A stretch of 64,000 nt of DNA from Granulicella mallensis (GTDB lineage: Bacteria; Acidobacteriota; Terriglobia; Terriglobales; Acidobacteriaceae), in NCBI RefSeq assembly GCF_014203225.1, contig NZ_JACHIO010000002.1, forward strand, positions 124,001 through 188,000, read 5' to 3'. This document shows positions 32,739-43,027 of this stretch, piece after piece. Every line of letters starts with the position of its first letter. Position 1 is the first letter of the stretch. A program made the position numbers and the translations under genes. The notes below the pieces were generated by a model. It was not told the origin of the DNA. It saw nothing but the letters and a program-made list of their open reading frames with translations, and searched no databases.

Positions 32739-35618
32739 ATGCCGGAAGTTCCTGAAACGAAGACCTTGAAGAGCACGCTCAACCTGCCAAAGACGGATTT
32801 CGCCATGAAGGCGAACCTTCCGCAGAATGAGCCTACACGTCTGGCGCAGTGGGACGCCGACGATCTGTATGCCAAGATTCGGGCAGCGCGCGAGGGCGCT
32901 CCGAAGTACATCCTGCACGATGGCCCGCCCTACGCCAATGGCGCGATTCACTTGGGCCACGCCCTGAATAAGTGCATCAAAGACTTCGTCGTCAAGACCA
33001 AGACGATGGCCGGCTTCGATGCCCCCTATGTTCCCGGCTGGGACTGCCACGGCCTTCCGATTGAGATCAAGGTCGATGAGAAGCTCGGCGGCAAGAAGCT
33101 GGAGATGGACCCGGTCGCCGTCCGCAAGGCCTGCCGCGAGTATGCGGCGAAGTTTATCGACCTGCAGCGCTCGCAGTTCAAGCGGCTGGGCGTCTTTGGA
33201 CGTTGGGCTAAACCCTATGCCACCATGGACTTCCCCTACGAAGCCAGCATCCTTGAGACGTTCTACGGGTTCTACGAAAAGGGCTACGTCTACAAGGGCC
33301 TGAAGCCGGTCTACTGGTGCTCTCACGACCACACGGCTCTGGCTGAGGCCGAGGTGGAGTATGAGATGCACACCTCGCCCAGCGTCTATGTGCGCTACAA
33401 GCTGACGAGCGCCCCCGAGAATATCGATCCCCGGCTGGCGGGCAAAGAGGTCTACACCATCATCTGGACCACGACGCCCTGGACGTTGCCCGCGTCGGTG
33501 GCTGTCGCCTTCAATCCGGAGATTGAGTACGTCGCGCTCGAAGACGGCAATGTCGTCTATATCGTTGCGAAGGAACTGGTCGGGCAGGTGCGAGAGGCTT
33601 GCGATCTCCTCGGCAGCCTGAAAACGGCGGTCGAGATCGCCAGCTTCCCCGGATCGAAGCTCGATCGCGTCACGTTCGCGCATCCTTTTCTTGATCGCGA
33701 GATCCTCGGTGTCAACGCCGATTACGTCACCACCGAGCAAGGCACCGGAGCTGTACACACCGCTCCCGCACACGGCCCTGACGATTTTGCGACAGGTCAA
33801 CGTTACGATCTGCCCCTGACCTGCAACGTCGATGCTCACGGCAAGCTGCGCAACGGCCTGCCGGAGTACGACGGCCTGTTCGTCCATAAGGCGAATGCGC
33901 CGATCATCGAGCTGGTGGCGACGAAAGCCGCGCTGATGGGCCGGCACAATCTGGAGCACAAGTATCCGCACTGCTGGCGCTGCCACAATCCGCTGATCTT
34001 CCGCGCGACGGAGCAGTGGTTCATCGGTATGGAGACGCCCGTACTCTCGCCCAAGGGCGCGGGTACGACGTTCCGTGAGCGTGCGCTCGACGAGATCAAA
34101 CGCGTGGTCTGGGACCCGTCATGGGGCGAAGAGCGCATCTCCAACATGATCGCCACGCGGCCCGACTGGTGCATCTCTCGGCAACGCATCTGGGGTGTGC
34201 CTATCGCAGTGTTCCTCTGCGAGAAGTGCCACGAGCCGTTGAACGACCCGAAGATCAACGCCAGCATCGTCAAGCTGTTTCAGAGCGAAGGCGCCGACGC
34301 CTGGTACTCCCACTCGGCCGAGCAACTGCTTCCGGCGGGAACCTCGTGCAAGAGCTGCGGTGCCGTCATGCAGTTCCGCAAGGAGATGGACATTCTCGAC
34401 GTGTGGTTCGAGAGCGGCGCAAGCTGGCATGCCGTGCTCGACGTCGAACCTGAACTGCACTGGCCTGCCGATCTCTATACCGAAGGCGGCGACCAGCATC
34501 GCGGCTGGTTCCACTCTTCCCTGCTAAGCTCCGTAGGCATTCGCGACTCCGCGCCCTACAAGTACGTGGCAACGAGCGGATGGACGCTCGATGAGCAGGG
34601 CCGCGCCTTCTCCAAGTCGCTGGGCAATGGCGTCGATCCTGTCGACGTCGCGAACCGCCTGGGCGGCGAGATCATTCGTCTCTGGGTGGCGAGCGTCGAC
34701 TTCCGTGAAGATGTCGCCGCCAGTGAAGGCCTGATGCAGCGCGTGAGCGAGAACTATCGCAAGCTGCGCAACACGCTGCGCTTTCTGCTCTCGAACCTGT
34801 TCGACTTCGATCCCGCAAAGAACGTGGTGGAGTGGGCCGCGCTGCAGCCGCTCGATCAGTACATCCTGGCGCGCACGGCTGAGCTTGATGCGAAGATTCG
34901 CAACTCCTATGACCACTTTGAATTCCATCGTGCCTACCAGGCGTTGAATGAGTTCATCAACACCGATCTCAGCGCAATGTACCTCGATGTCATCAAGGAC
35001 AGGCTCTACACCTTTGCGCCCAATAGTCAGGCCCGGCGCAGTGCGCAGACCTCTCTGTGGCGCATCGCCGAAGCCCTGACCCGGCTCATCGCACCGATCC
35101 TCTCGTTCACCGCCGAGGAGGTCTGGCAGTACCTGCCGAAGATGGAGGACCGTGTTTCCAGCGTTCATCTGGCGCTGTTCCCGGCTATGCAGGAGATCGT
35201 GCCCGGAACCGTCTCGGGAATTGAGGCTGACTGGGAACGGTTGCTGGCCATTCGTTCGATTGTCATGGTCGAACTCGAGGCTCTGCGGCTATCGAAGGCT
35301 ATCGGCAAATCGCTCGAAGCAAGCATCCAGATCATGGTTGAAGAAGGCTCTGCGGATGCCATCCTGCTCGTGAAATACGAAGAGGCTCTACCGGAGTTCT
35401 TCAACGTGTCGCAAGCCAGCGTGCAGGTTGTGGGCGCGACCAATGAAGACAAAGTGATCCTCATCCGAGCCACTGTTGCCGAAGGCACCAAGTGCGGCCG
35501 CTGCTGGCGTGTCGTTCCCGATGTGGGCGTTGATGCCCGTTGGCCCGCGGTCTGCGGGCGTTGCGCTGAGGCGCTTGAAGCAATTGATTTTCCGGCAATG
35601 TCCGGGGAGGCTGTGTAA
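32739..35618 (+). CDS. ileS: isoleucyl-tRNA synthetase
   Basis: It charges tRNA-Ile. The protein has 959 residues from ATG 32739, chosen because GGAG (32729-32732) is 6 bases upstream; the frame extends to 32709. Class I signatures: HLGH in PPYANGAIHLGHALNK, WDCHGLPIE and the KMSKS equivalent GRAFSKSLGN, where the first Lys and Met are Ala and Phe. The editing (CP1) domain includes IIWTTTPWTLPAS. The C-terminal zinc ribbon is CGRCWRVVPDVG and CGRCAEAL. It heads the ileS-lspA-uvrA-TPR run, with the lspA ATG overlapping its stop (TAATG). Confidence 0.97.
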   Translation: MPEVPETKTLKSTLNLPKTDFAMKANLPQNEPTRLAQWDADDLYAKIRAAREGAPKYILHDGPPYANGAIHLGHALNKCIKDFVVKTKTMAGFDAPYVPGWDCHGLPIEIKVDEKLGGKKLEMDPVAVRKACREYAAKFIDLQRSQFKRLGVFGRWAKPYATMDFPYEASILETFYGFYEKGYVYKGLKPVYWCSHDHTALAEAEVEYEMHTSPSVYVRYKLTSAPENIDPRLAGKEVYTIIWTTTPWTLPASVAVAFNPEIEYVALEDGNVVYIVAKELVGQVREACDLLGSLKTAVEIASFPGSKLDRVTFAHPFLDREILGVNADYVTTEQGTGAVHTAPAHGPDDFATGQRYDLPLTCNVDAHGKLRNGLPEYDGLFVHKANAPIIELVATKAALMGRHNLEHKYPHCWRCHNPLIFRATEQWFIGMETPVLSPKGAGTTFRERALDEIKRVVWDPSWGEERISNMIATRPDWCISRQRIWGVPIAVFLCEKCHEPLNDPKINASIVKLFQSEGADAWYSHSAEQLLPAGTSCKSCGAVMQFRKEMDILDVWFESGASWHAVLDVEPELHWPADLYTEGGDQHRGWFHSSLLSSVGIRDSAPYKYVATSGWTLDEQGRAFSKSLGNGVDPVDVANRLGGEIIRLWVASVDFREDVAASEGLMQRVSENYRKLRNTLRFLLSNLFDFDPAKNVVEWAALQPLDQYILARTAELDAKIRNSYDHFEFHRAYQALNEFINTDLSAMYLDVIKDRLYTFAPNSQARRSAQTSLWRIAEALTRLIAPILSFTAEEVWQYLPKMEDRVSSVHLALFPAMQEIVPGTVSGIEADWERLLAIRSIVMVELEALRLSKAIGKSLEASIQIMVEEGSADAILLVKYEEALPEFFNVSQASVQVVGATNEDKVILIRATVAEGTKCGRCWRVVPDVGVDARWPAVCGRCAEALEAIDFPAMSGEAV

Positions 35619-36121
35619 TGACGACTCGCACCGTGGGGCGCGATTCGCGCTGGTTACTGTTGGTACTGTCTGCGCTCGTGATTCTTGTCGATCGCCTGAC
35701 CAAGGCCTGGATCGAAGCCCATATCAAGATTGGTCACACGATTGTTGTCATCCCGAAGGTCTTTCGGCTCTCACATGTTCTGAACACGGGCGCGGCCTTC
35801 AGCATGTTTGAGAGTGCCAAGTCTCCCCTGTTCGTAAGAAACCTGCTCGTTGGTTTCTCGGTTGCGGCTATCGTGCTTGTGCTCGTGCTGCTGTGGAAGC
35901 TGGGGCGCAGCTTCACGCTTACGTCCGTTGCGTTGGCGTTAATCCTGGGCGGCGCGATCGGCAATCTCTATGACCGCATTCTCTATAAGCATGTCGTGGA
36001 CTTTCTCGAAGTCCACATCGTGCACTATCACTGGCCGGACTTCAATGTGGCCGATTCGGCCATCGTGGTGGGCGCGTGCCTGTTGCTGATTGAGATCCTG
36101 CGGCCCCAGAGGGCAAACTAA
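35618..36121 (+). CDS. lspA: lipoprotein signal peptidase (signal peptidase II)
   Basis: This inner-membrane aspartyl protease removes the leader of lipidated prolipoproteins after Lgt has acted. The 167-residue protein has four helices and both catalytic Asp motifs: [11 protein letters not shown] and [11 protein letters not shown], plus the conserved NTGAAFSMF loop. It overlaps ileS by one base, a classic ileS-lspA pairing, and uvrA starts 3 bases after its stop. lgt lies 8 kb away. Confidence 0.97.
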   Translation: MTTRTVGRDSRWLLLVLSALVILVDRLTKAWIEAHIKIGHTIVVIPKVFRLSHVLNTGAAFSMFESAKSPLFVRNLLVGFSVAAIVLVLVLLWKLGRSFTLTSVALALILGGAIGNLYDRILYKHVVDFLEVHIVHYHWPDFNVADSAIVVGACLLLIEILRPQRAN

Positions 36122-36124
36122 TCC

Positions 36125-39100
36125 ATGGCAACACCGGCAGCTAACGACAAGATCGTCATTCGCGGTGCGCGAACGCACAATCTGAAGAGCATCGACGTCG
36201 ATATTCCGCATAACTCGCTGACCGTGGTCAGCGGTGTCTCCGGCTCGGGCAAATCCTCGCTCGCGTTCGACACGGTGTATGCCGAAGGTCAGCGCCGCTA
36301 TGTCGAAAGCCTGTCGGCCTATGCGCGTCAGTTTCTCGAACGCATCGAGAAACCCGATGTCGATCACATGGACGGCCTCGCTCCGGCGATCGCGATCAAG
36401 CAGAAGAATCAGACTCGCAATCCCCGCTCTACGGTGGCCACTGCGACGGAGATCTATGACTATCTGCGCCTGCTTTATGCTCGCTGCGGAACGGTAACAT
36501 GCCTACACTGCGGCGGCATCGTTCGCCACGATACCGTGGATGAGATCGTAACCCGCGTGCTCGCACAGCCGGAAGGCACGCGGGTCTATGCACTCTTCCC
36601 TGTCGTGCGACGCGAGATCAAGTTCGAGCCCATGCAGGGGCCCTCGGCAGATGCCGAAGCCGCTGTGGCGGGGCCTGTAAAGAAGGCTCCGAAGAAAACC
36701 TCCAAGGCAAAGAAAGACGCCGCACCCGTCGCGGTGGATGTGACCGATGCCATCAAGGAGCGGCTGGGAGAGCTTCGCCGCCGTGGCTACAACCGGCTCT
36801 GGCAGGCTTCGGAGGACGGTGAAGGCGCGGGCCATATCGTTGAGTTCTCCACTCCTGAATCGCTGCTGGAACTCGATTTCCGTGCTGTCGAGAAGCGGCC
36901 GATCTACGTGCTCACGGACCGCCTTGCGCTGTCGAGCGACATCCGCAGCCGCCTGGTCGATGCCATCGAGACGGGCTATCGCGAGGCCGGCGAGATCGTC
37001 TTCCGCACCGTTCCGCGCGAGGACGACGAACAGGCCAAGACGCTGCGTTTCTCCGCAGCGTTTGAGTGCTCCACCTGCCATCGCGCCTATCGCGAGCCGG
37101 AACCGAGGCTGTTCAGCTTCAACAACCCGTTCGGCGCGTGTCCGCGCTGCCAGGGCTTCGGCAACACCATCGACTTCGATCCCGGGCTCATCATTCCCGA
37201 TAAGTCGAAGACACTTGATGCAGGTGCGATCGATCCGTGGACGAAGCCGAAGTATCGGGCACACCACGGCGAGATGAAGCGCGCAGCCAAGACCGCCGGC
37301 ATTCCGACCGACGTGCCGTGGTACGACCTGACCGAGGCGCAGCAGCGCTTCATCGAAGACGGGCAAGGCAGTTGGTCCGGCATCCGCGGCTTCTTCGCCG
37401 ACCTCGAACGCAAGAAGTACAAGCTGCATGTGCGCGTCTTCCTGTCGCGCTATCGCGGCTATGCCACCTGCCCCGATTGCCGGGGCCAGCGTCTCCGCGC
37501 CGAGGCTCGCGCTGTGCTGATCGAAGGCCGGAATATCTGCGAGGTTAGCGCCCTTACGATCACCGCTGCCGAAGAGTTCTTTGACGGGTTGAAGCTCACA
37601 CCCGCGCAGACCGAGATCGCGGGAAAGATTCTCGAAGAGGTGCGCCAGCGAGTGCACTTTCTCGAGCAGGTCGGGCTGGAGTACCTGACGCTCGACCGCC
37701 TGAGCTCCACCTTGAGCGGAGGCGAGTCGCAGCGCATTCAGCTCGCGACGAGTCTGGGTTCACGACTGGTCGGTGCGCTCTATGTACTCGACGAGCCCTC
37801 CATCGGCCTGCACGCACGCGACACCGCGAAGCTCGTCACGATCATGGAAGAGCTCCGCGATCTCGGCAACACCATCCTCGTCGTCGAACACGATCCCGAC
37901 GTCATTCGCTCCGCCGACTACCTGCTCGACCTTGGACCGGGGGCCGGAGAGCTTGGTGGCCGCCTGCTGGCTGCGGGAACAGTTGACGAAGTCCGGAACA
38001 ACCCGGCATCCCTGACCGGCAAGTACCTGAGCGGACGCGCAAAGATTGCTATCCCGAAACATCGCCGCGAACCGGGCCGCGAAAAACTGCTGCTCAAGGG
38101 TGCTCGCATTCATAACCTGCGCGGCGTAGACCTCGAGGTTCCGCTCGGCCTGTTGTGCTGCGTCACGGGCGTCTCCGGCTCAGGCAAATCAACTATCGTG
38201 CACCAGGTGCTCTATCGCGCGCTGATGCAGGCACTGGGACAGACCGAAGGCGGCGACCCGGCACACCTCTATCGTGAGCTTTCGGGCACGCAGTACCTGA
38301 ACGATGTAGTTCTGGTCGATCAGTCGCCGATTGGGCGCACGCCACGCTCGAATCCCGTGACGTACATCAAGGCCTTCGACGCCATCCGCGAACTCTTCGC
38401 GGCGCAGCCTGATTCCAAACGCAAAGGACTGTCGGCAGGATCGTTCTCCTTCAACGTCCCCGGCGGACGCTGCGATGTCTGCGAGGGAGACGGCACCGTT
38501 ACGGTCGAGATGCAGTTTCTCGCCGACGTCGAGCTTCCCTGCGAGGAGTGCAACGGCACCCGCTACAAGGCGTCGCTGCTTGAGGTCAAGTACAAGGGCA
38601 AGAACATTCACGACGTGCTTGGCATGACGGTGAAAGAGGCGCTCGTGTACTTTGCAGGCTATCCCAAGATCGTCGACAAGCTCGCGGTGCTCGATGAAGT
38701 GGGCCTGGGCTATGTGCGGCTCGGCCAGAGCGCGACGACGCTCAGCGGTGGCGAGGCACAGCGAGTCAAGCTGGCACAGCATCTCGCCTCGGCGCGTTCC
38801 GGAGCCTCCGGCGGCGCAGGCAGTGTCAAGAGCGAAGCCAAGCGGGTTGCAAGCCGTATCCTCTACATCCTCGATGAGCCGACGACCGGCCTGCACTTTG
38901 AAGATGTCGCCACACTGCTCTCCGCGTTTCGCAAGCTGATCGATGGCGGTGGATCGCTGCTGGTGATCGAGCATAATCTCGATGTCATCAAGAGCGCCGA
39001 TTGGGTGATCGACATGGGCCCTGAGGGCGGCTCGGGCGGCGGACAGATCGTCGCTACCGGAACCCCCGAAGAGATCGTCAAAGTGACGGGTTCGCACACA

Positions 39101-39148
39101 GGAAAGTGGCTCGCTACGGTGCTGGGCGACGGAAACGAGAGAGCATGA
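36125..39148 (+). CDS. uvrA: excinuclease ABC subunit A
   Basis: This is the damage-recognition ATPase of nucleotide excision repair. The 1007-residue protein has two ABC modules: Walker [21 protein letters not shown] and [14 protein letters not shown], two signatures ([28 protein letters not shown]), Walker [15 protein letters not shown] and [14 protein letters not shown]. Its zinc sites are [22 protein letters not shown] and [17 protein letters not shown]. It is about 65 residues longer than usual. Part of this is a Lys/Ala-rich insertion at about 185-210 ([17 protein letters not shown]) and part a loop before the second Walker B ([17 protein letters not shown]). Confidence 0.97.
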   Translation: MATPAANDKIVIRGARTHNLKSIDVDIPHNSLTVVSGVSGSGKSSLAFDTVYAEGQRRYVESLSAYARQFLERIEKPDVDHMDGLAPAIAIKQKNQTRNPRSTVATATEIYDYLRLLYARCGTVTCLHCGGIVRHDTVDEIVTRVLAQPEGTRVYALFPVVRREIKFEPMQGPSADAEAAVAGPVKKAPKKTSKAKKDAAPVAVDVTDAIKERLGELRRRGYNRLWQASEDGEGAGHIVEFSTPESLLELDFRAVEKRPIYVLTDRLALSSDIRSRLVDAIETGYREAGEIVFRTVPREDDEQAKTLRFSAAFECSTCHRAYREPEPRLFSFNNPFGACPRCQGFGNTIDFDPGLIIPDKSKTLDAGAIDPWTKPKYRAHHGEMKRAAKTAGIPTDVPWYDLTEAQQRFIEDGQGSWSGIRGFFADLERKKYKLHVRVFLSRYRGYATCPDCRGQRLRAEARAVLIEGRNICEVSALTITAAEEFFDGLKLTPAQTEIAGKILEEVRQRVHFLEQVGLEYLTLDRLSSTLSGGESQRIQLATSLGSRLVGALYVLDEPSIGLHARDTAKLVTIMEELRDLGNTILVVEHDPDVIRSADYLLDLGPGAGELGGRLLAAGTVDEVRNNPASLTGKYLSGRAKIAIPKHRREPGREKLLLKGARIHNLRGVDLEVPLGLLCCVTGVSGSGKSTIVHQVLYRALMQALGQTEGGDPAHLYRELSGTQYLNDVVLVDQSPIGRTPRSNPVTYIKAFDAIRELFAAQPDSKRKGLSAGSFSFNVPGGRCDVCEGDGTVTVEMQFLADVELPCEECNGTRYKASLLEVKYKGKNIHDVLGMTVKEALVYFAGYPKIVDKLAVLDEVGLGYVRLGQSATTLSGGEAQRVKLAQHLASARSGASGGAGSVKSEAKRVASRILYILDEPTTGLHFEDVATLLSAFRKLIDGGGSLLVIEHNLDVIKSADWVIDMGPEGGSGGGQIVATGTPEEIVKVTGSHTGKWLATVLGDGNERA

Positions 39149-40479
39149 TTCGGCCTTCGATCTTCTTCACCATCGCTTTTGGCGTGACTCTGGGAACAGC
39201 GCAGGCGCAGCAGTTGCCCGCAGGCACCCACGCCGCCGATGACCACTCCCGCGAAGACGCCGCCAGCGCTCGTATTCAGGAGGCGGAGACAGCGCTCGAA
39301 CACCAGGACTACAAGGACGCCTCGGCCAAACTCAAGGTTCTGGCCGCAGAGCTTCCGAAAGATGCGCACGTTCTCTACGATCTGGGCTTTGCGGAAGAGC
39401 GAAACGGTGAGGAAGATGCCGCGGCGCAGGCCTACGCCAATGCGATCGCTGCAGACGCAACTCTGGGCGAGCCTCGTGTAGCTCTCGGGCTGTTGGACGC
39501 GCGCGCCGGCCGGCTGGAGAAGGCCCACCAGGAGCTGCAGGATGCCGCTGCACTGACCTCAGCGGCTCCTGAACTGCGTGGCCGGGCGCTGCGGGCCCTG
39601 GCATCGATGGATGAATCGTCGCACCCGGACGCAGCACGCGATGAGTTGCTGGCGGCAGTGAAGTTGACAGGAGAAGCTTCCAGCGACACGTTAGCCACTG
39701 CAGATCTCGCCGCTCGCGCGGGAGACAATGACGATGCAGAGACAGAGTTCCGCCGCGCGATCACTGCCGATCCCCAGAACATCGATGCCGTCGCCGGACT
39801 CGCTCATGTGCTCGTGCAGGAGAAAAAGTCGGAAGAGGCAGAGACGGTTCTAACCTCAGCACTGAAGACCCATCCCAATGATCCGCGGCTCGTATCGCAG
39901 CTGGCGTCGGTCTATGTCTCGGAAGACAAGGCGCAGCAGGCGATTCCGCTGGTGGAGCAGATGCGCGCGGCCGATCCCCAGCTTGCCACCGACGACAGTA
40001 CCACCCGCCTGCTCGCCCGGCTGTATGGCATGAACGGCCAATACGAAGACTCCGAAAAGATCTACAAGACGCTCGTCGACCGCAACCCCAAAGACCCGTC
40101 TCTGCTGGACGATCTTGCGGACGCGTTCATCCAGCAACAGCACTACCCTGAGGCCCAGGTTCTGCTGGAGAAGGCTGTCGGCATGCGTTCGAACTTTGCT
40201 ACTCCTGAGGATTGGGGTGAGGCTGCCGGTCATCTGGCCTTTGCAGCCTCCAAGAATCACGATCCGCACGTCACCCTGCAGGCGCTCACAGCACGCGCTA
40301 CCGTCCTGCCCAACTCACCCTCGTCGCTCTTCCTCGAAGCGACCGCGCATGACACGCTGCACGAGTCCAAGGAAGCGTCGCGGGCTTACCGTGCATTTCT
40401 CTCCGTGGCCAACGGCAAGTTTCCCGATCAGGAGTTCCAGGCGCGCCACCGCCTGATCGCGTTGCAGAATGTGAAGTAG
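39145..40479 (+). CDS. exported TPR-repeat protein
   Basis: The protein has 444 residues from ATG 39145, which overlaps the uvrA stop (ATGA). It has a signal peptide (IFFTIAFGVTLGTAQAQQ). The rest is helical hairpins typical of tetratricopeptide repeats, for example KDAHVLYDLGFAEERNGEED, DNDDAETEFRRAITADPQN, DPRLVSQLASVYVSEDKAQQ and NGQYEDSEKIYKTLVDRNPK. It is a periplasmic scaffold for protein-protein contacts, with partner unknown. Coupling to uvrA is positional; no repair role is implied. Confidence 0.88.
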   Translation: MIRPSIFFTIAFGVTLGTAQAQQLPAGTHAADDHSREDAASARIQEAETALEHQDYKDASAKLKVLAAELPKDAHVLYDLGFAEERNGEEDAAAQAYANAIAADATLGEPRVALGLLDARAGRLEKAHQELQDAAALTSAAPELRGRALRALASMDESSHPDAARDELLAAVKLTGEASSDTLATADLAARAGDNDDAETEFRRAITADPQNIDAVAGLAHVLVQEKKSEEAETVLTSALKTHPNDPRLVSQLASVYVSEDKAQQAIPLVEQMRAADPQLATDDSTTRLLARLYGMNGQYEDSEKIYKTLVDRNPKDPSLLDDLADAFIQQQHYPEAQVLLEKAVGMRSNFATPEDWGEAAGHLAFAASKNHDPHVTLQALTARATVLPNSPSSLFLEATAHDTLHESKEASRAYRAFLSVANGKFPDQEFQARHRLIALQNVK

Positions 40480-40506
40480 ACTACGGCAGTGTCTGCGAGG
40501 CGTTCT

Positions 40507-41277
40507 ATGGTCGGGTTCAACGGGATCGTCAAAAGGCTTTTCATCCTTGGCGTGCTCATCGGAACTCTCGCGCTGTGCGGCGAGGCTGTTCCCTCTAGCC
40601 ACGCCCAGACCCCAATTACGTTCGAAGTGGCGTCGGTAAGACTCAGTCCACCAGGTGGAACCGGGCTTAGCTCATTCAACTATTTGGGGACGACTCGATT
40701 TACCGCGACGAATGTATCTCTTCCTCTTCTTTTGCAGTTGGCATTTGGAGTCGATGACTACCAGATTCTGCAAAAAACCAGTTGGTCTGATTCAACGCTT
40801 TACGATGTCTCGGCGAAGCCCGAGGGAGAAACTGCTCTTACCTATGAGCAGCTCAAGCCCTTGTTGCAGCAGCTACTTGAACAGCGCTTTCATCTGGCGG
40901 TTCATCACGAGACCAAGTATGTCAAAGGGTACGTACTGTTAGTAGCCAAGGGCGGCCCCAAGCTACAGACAAGTAAAGGGGAGGCCAACCATCATGCCAG
41001 TATTCTCCCCAACGGGTTACAGGGGCAGAACCTGTCGCTGCAGGACCTTGCCTCACTCCTTTCGCATCCGGTGGGACGTCCGGTCGTCGATAAGACAGGC
41101 ATTCAAGGTAGTTACGACTTCAAGCTCGACTACTCCCCCAACGAATCAACGGATTCCCCGTTCCCCTCGGTCTTCACGGCTGTGACAGAACAATTGGGAC
41201 TCAGGCTGGAAACCCAACAGGTGCCTGTCGACATAGTGGTGATCGACCATGTCGATAGAGAGCCCACGGAGAATTAG
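40507..41277 (+). CDS. TIGR03435 family secreted protein (copy 2)
   Basis: The protein has 256 residues from ATG 40507 (a GTG at 40489 would add six). A signal peptide (RLFILGVLIGTLALCGEAV) is followed by ITFEVASVRLSPPGG, a central LEQRFHLAVHHETKYVKGY block, PVVDKTGIQGSYDFKLDY and the family ending VIDHVDREPTEN. The layout matches the copies at 6.1 and 42.1 kb. It follows the TPR gene by 27 bases and may be its last operon member. Function is unknown. Confidence 0.88.
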   Translation: MVGFNGIVKRLFILGVLIGTLALCGEAVPSSHAQTPITFEVASVRLSPPGGTGLSSFNYLGTTRFTATNVSLPLLLQLAFGVDDYQILQKTSWSDSTLYDVSAKPEGETALTYEQLKPLLQQLLEQRFHLAVHHETKYVKGYVLLVAKGGPKLQTSKGEANHHASILPNGLQGQNLSLQDLASLLSHPVGRPVVDKTGIQGSYDFKLDYSPNESTDSPFPSVFTAVTEQLGLRLETQQVPVDIVVIDHVDREPTEN

Positions 41278-41336
41278 CCTTCACAACCAGCCTCCCCATA
41301 GCGTTTGAGCCTCCGCGTGTTAAGCTGACCAAAGCC

Positions 41337-42047
41337 GTGTCTGTTACCGCTTTGCCATCTGTTTCACCCGAACTCCTCTCGATCTTCGAGCAGGAGTACC
41401 GCGAGATTCGCCCGCGCGCTCCCATTCCTGCGCTGGAGATCAAGTTTCGCCGCTTCACCAGCCTCAACACGACGATCCGGTTGCGCGATGGCAAACTCAT
41501 CGTCCGGCTCTCGGACCTTCTGATCTACGCTCCCGACACAATCCATCACGCCATCGCGCACATCCTGCTGGCCAAGCTGTATCGCAAACCGATCTTCCCT
41601 GTTCATGCCGACCGCTATCGCCGCTATACGCAGTCGGAGGTGGTCTCCAAACAGGCGGAGCGCATCCGGCAGGATCGCGGACGCAAGCGCATCAGTACGG
41701 CTCAGGGACATCTCTACGACCTGGATGAGGTCTTTGAAGCCGTCAATCTACGCTTCTTCCATGGTCTGCTGGGACGGCCTACGCTGACCTGGAGCGCCCA
41801 CGTAGCCAAGCGCATGCTCGGCCACTATGACGCGGCGCACAATACCATCGTCGTCAGCCGCGTCTTCGACAGGCCCGGAACCCCGCGCTACGCCATCGAA
41901 TACCTGCTGTACCACGAGATGCTGCACCTGAAGCACCCCGTGCGTGTACGGGCCGGGCGGCGGTGTGTGCACTCCAAGGAGTTTCAAGCGGAGGAACGGT
42001 TGTTTCCTGAGCTGGAGCTAGCGCGGGAGTATCTGAAGCGATTATAA
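41337..42047 (+). CDS. SprT-like zinc metalloprotease domain protein
   Basis: This 236-residue protein (GTG start) has two similar parts. The N-terminal part resembles a degenerate copy (LEIKFRRFTSLNTTIRL, APDTIHHAIAHILLAKLY, where HHAIAH stands in for HExxH). The C-terminal part is an apparently intact SprT-like domain: TLTWSAHVAKRMLGHYD, NTIVVSRVFDRPG, the zinc motif YHEMLHLKHP and the third ligand HSKEFQAEERLFPE. SprT-like enzymes degrade DNA-protein crosslinks in eukaryotes; bacterial roles are unclear. The duplication is my reading of the sequence. Confidence 0.78.
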   Translation: MSVTALPSVSPELLSIFEQEYREIRPRAPIPALEIKFRRFTSLNTTIRLRDGKLIVRLSDLLIYAPDTIHHAIAHILLAKLYRKPIFPVHADRYRRYTQSEVVSKQAERIRQDRGRKRISTAQGHLYDLDEVFEAVNLRFFHGLLGRPTLTWSAHVAKRMLGHYDAAHNTIVVSRVFDRPGTPRYAIEYLLYHEMLHLKHPVRVRAGRRCVHSKEFQAEERLFPELELAREYLKRL

Positions 42048-42103
42048 GGAAAAGCGCGATACATTCGTCTGGCAATCGGCTGGCCAGGTGTATAAGGTGC
42101 CTT

Positions 42104-43021
42104 ATGGTGAACCCTTTGGGATGCAAACGAAGCTTCGCTCGCGAGCTATTGCTGCTTGTCTCTGGGTGGATCATCTTCGCCGTGCCAGCGGCATTCGCGC
42201 AGGCAAGTACGAGTGAAGATGCTACGCATGCTGCCCCTGCGAGCGAGGGCTATGTGCCCACGCTGACGTTTGATGTGGCTTCAATCCGGCAGAGCCCAGA
42301 GGCAAGTTCTTATATGGTCACGGGAATGTTCCAGCCTCATTCCAGCTCTGTCCGTATCGTAAACTTCGACGCCATGAATCTTCTTAGCATGGCTTATGAC
42401 GTCCGATGGGACCAGATAGTGGATATGCCGAATTGGCACCACGCGATGTTTAATATCCAGGCGAAGTCAGATAGCGCCGCCGATGAACGCCTGGCAAAGT
42501 TGAGCAAAGGTCAAGAAAAGCTGGAACAACAACATATGATGCAAGTGCTCCTCGCTGACCGCTTCAAGCTGAAAACCCACTGGGAGACGCGAGAAGGTCC
42601 GATCTACAATCTGATCGTTGCCAAGAATGGACCGAAATTAAGAGAAGCAAAAAATGAGCCACCAAGTCCAGAAGCCATCAAAATATGGGGTGACAAACCC
42701 ATGCCACCCATCTATCAGCAAGGCGATAGCCGAACTGGCTTTGATTTCATTGCCTATCAATGCTCAACGGACAAGATAGCGGAAGAACTGGCTGGACAAT
42801 TTGGCCATCCCGTTTCGAATAAGACAGGGCTTACAGGGAAATATAACTTCAAACTGCGCTACCACGGCATCCACCTGAGCGAGAGAAGTGCAGACGACCT
42901 TGACCCCGTGCCAACGCTAGACACAGCGGTTCAGGATCAGCTTGGGCTCAAGCTGGAGCCATCGAAGGGCCCTATTCAGGTTCTCGTAATCGACCACATC
43001 GAGAAGCCTTCCGAGAACTAG
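42104..43021 (+). CDS. TIGR03435 family secreted protein (copy 3)
   Basis: This 305-residue exported protein has a signal peptide ending near FAVPAAFAQA, the opening TFDVASIRQSPEASS, a LLADRFKLKTHWETREGPIY block, PVSNKTGLTGKYNFKLRY and the ending VIDHIEKPSEN. Its GC is lower than that of its neighbours and it is the longest of the three copies in the window. TATAAG lies 7 bases before the ATG. Function is unknown. Confidence 0.88.
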   Translation: MVNPLGCKRSFARELLLLVSGWIIFAVPAAFAQASTSEDATHAAPASEGYVPTLTFDVASIRQSPEASSYMVTGMFQPHSSSVRIVNFDAMNLLSMAYDVRWDQIVDMPNWHHAMFNIQAKSDSAADERLAKLSKGQEKLEQQHMMQVLLADRFKLKTHWETREGPIYNLIVAKNGPKLREAKNEPPSPEAIKIWGDKPMPPIYQQGDSRTGFDFIAYQCSTDKIAEELAGQFGHPVSNKTGLTGKYNFKLRYHGIHLSERSADDLDPVPTLDTAVQDQLGLKLEPSKGPIQVLVIDHIEKPSEN

Positions 43022-43027
43022 TAACTG

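Noticed and set aside
32667-33986. 439-codon minus-strand frame inside ileS
   Set aside because: Antisense to a complete ileS.
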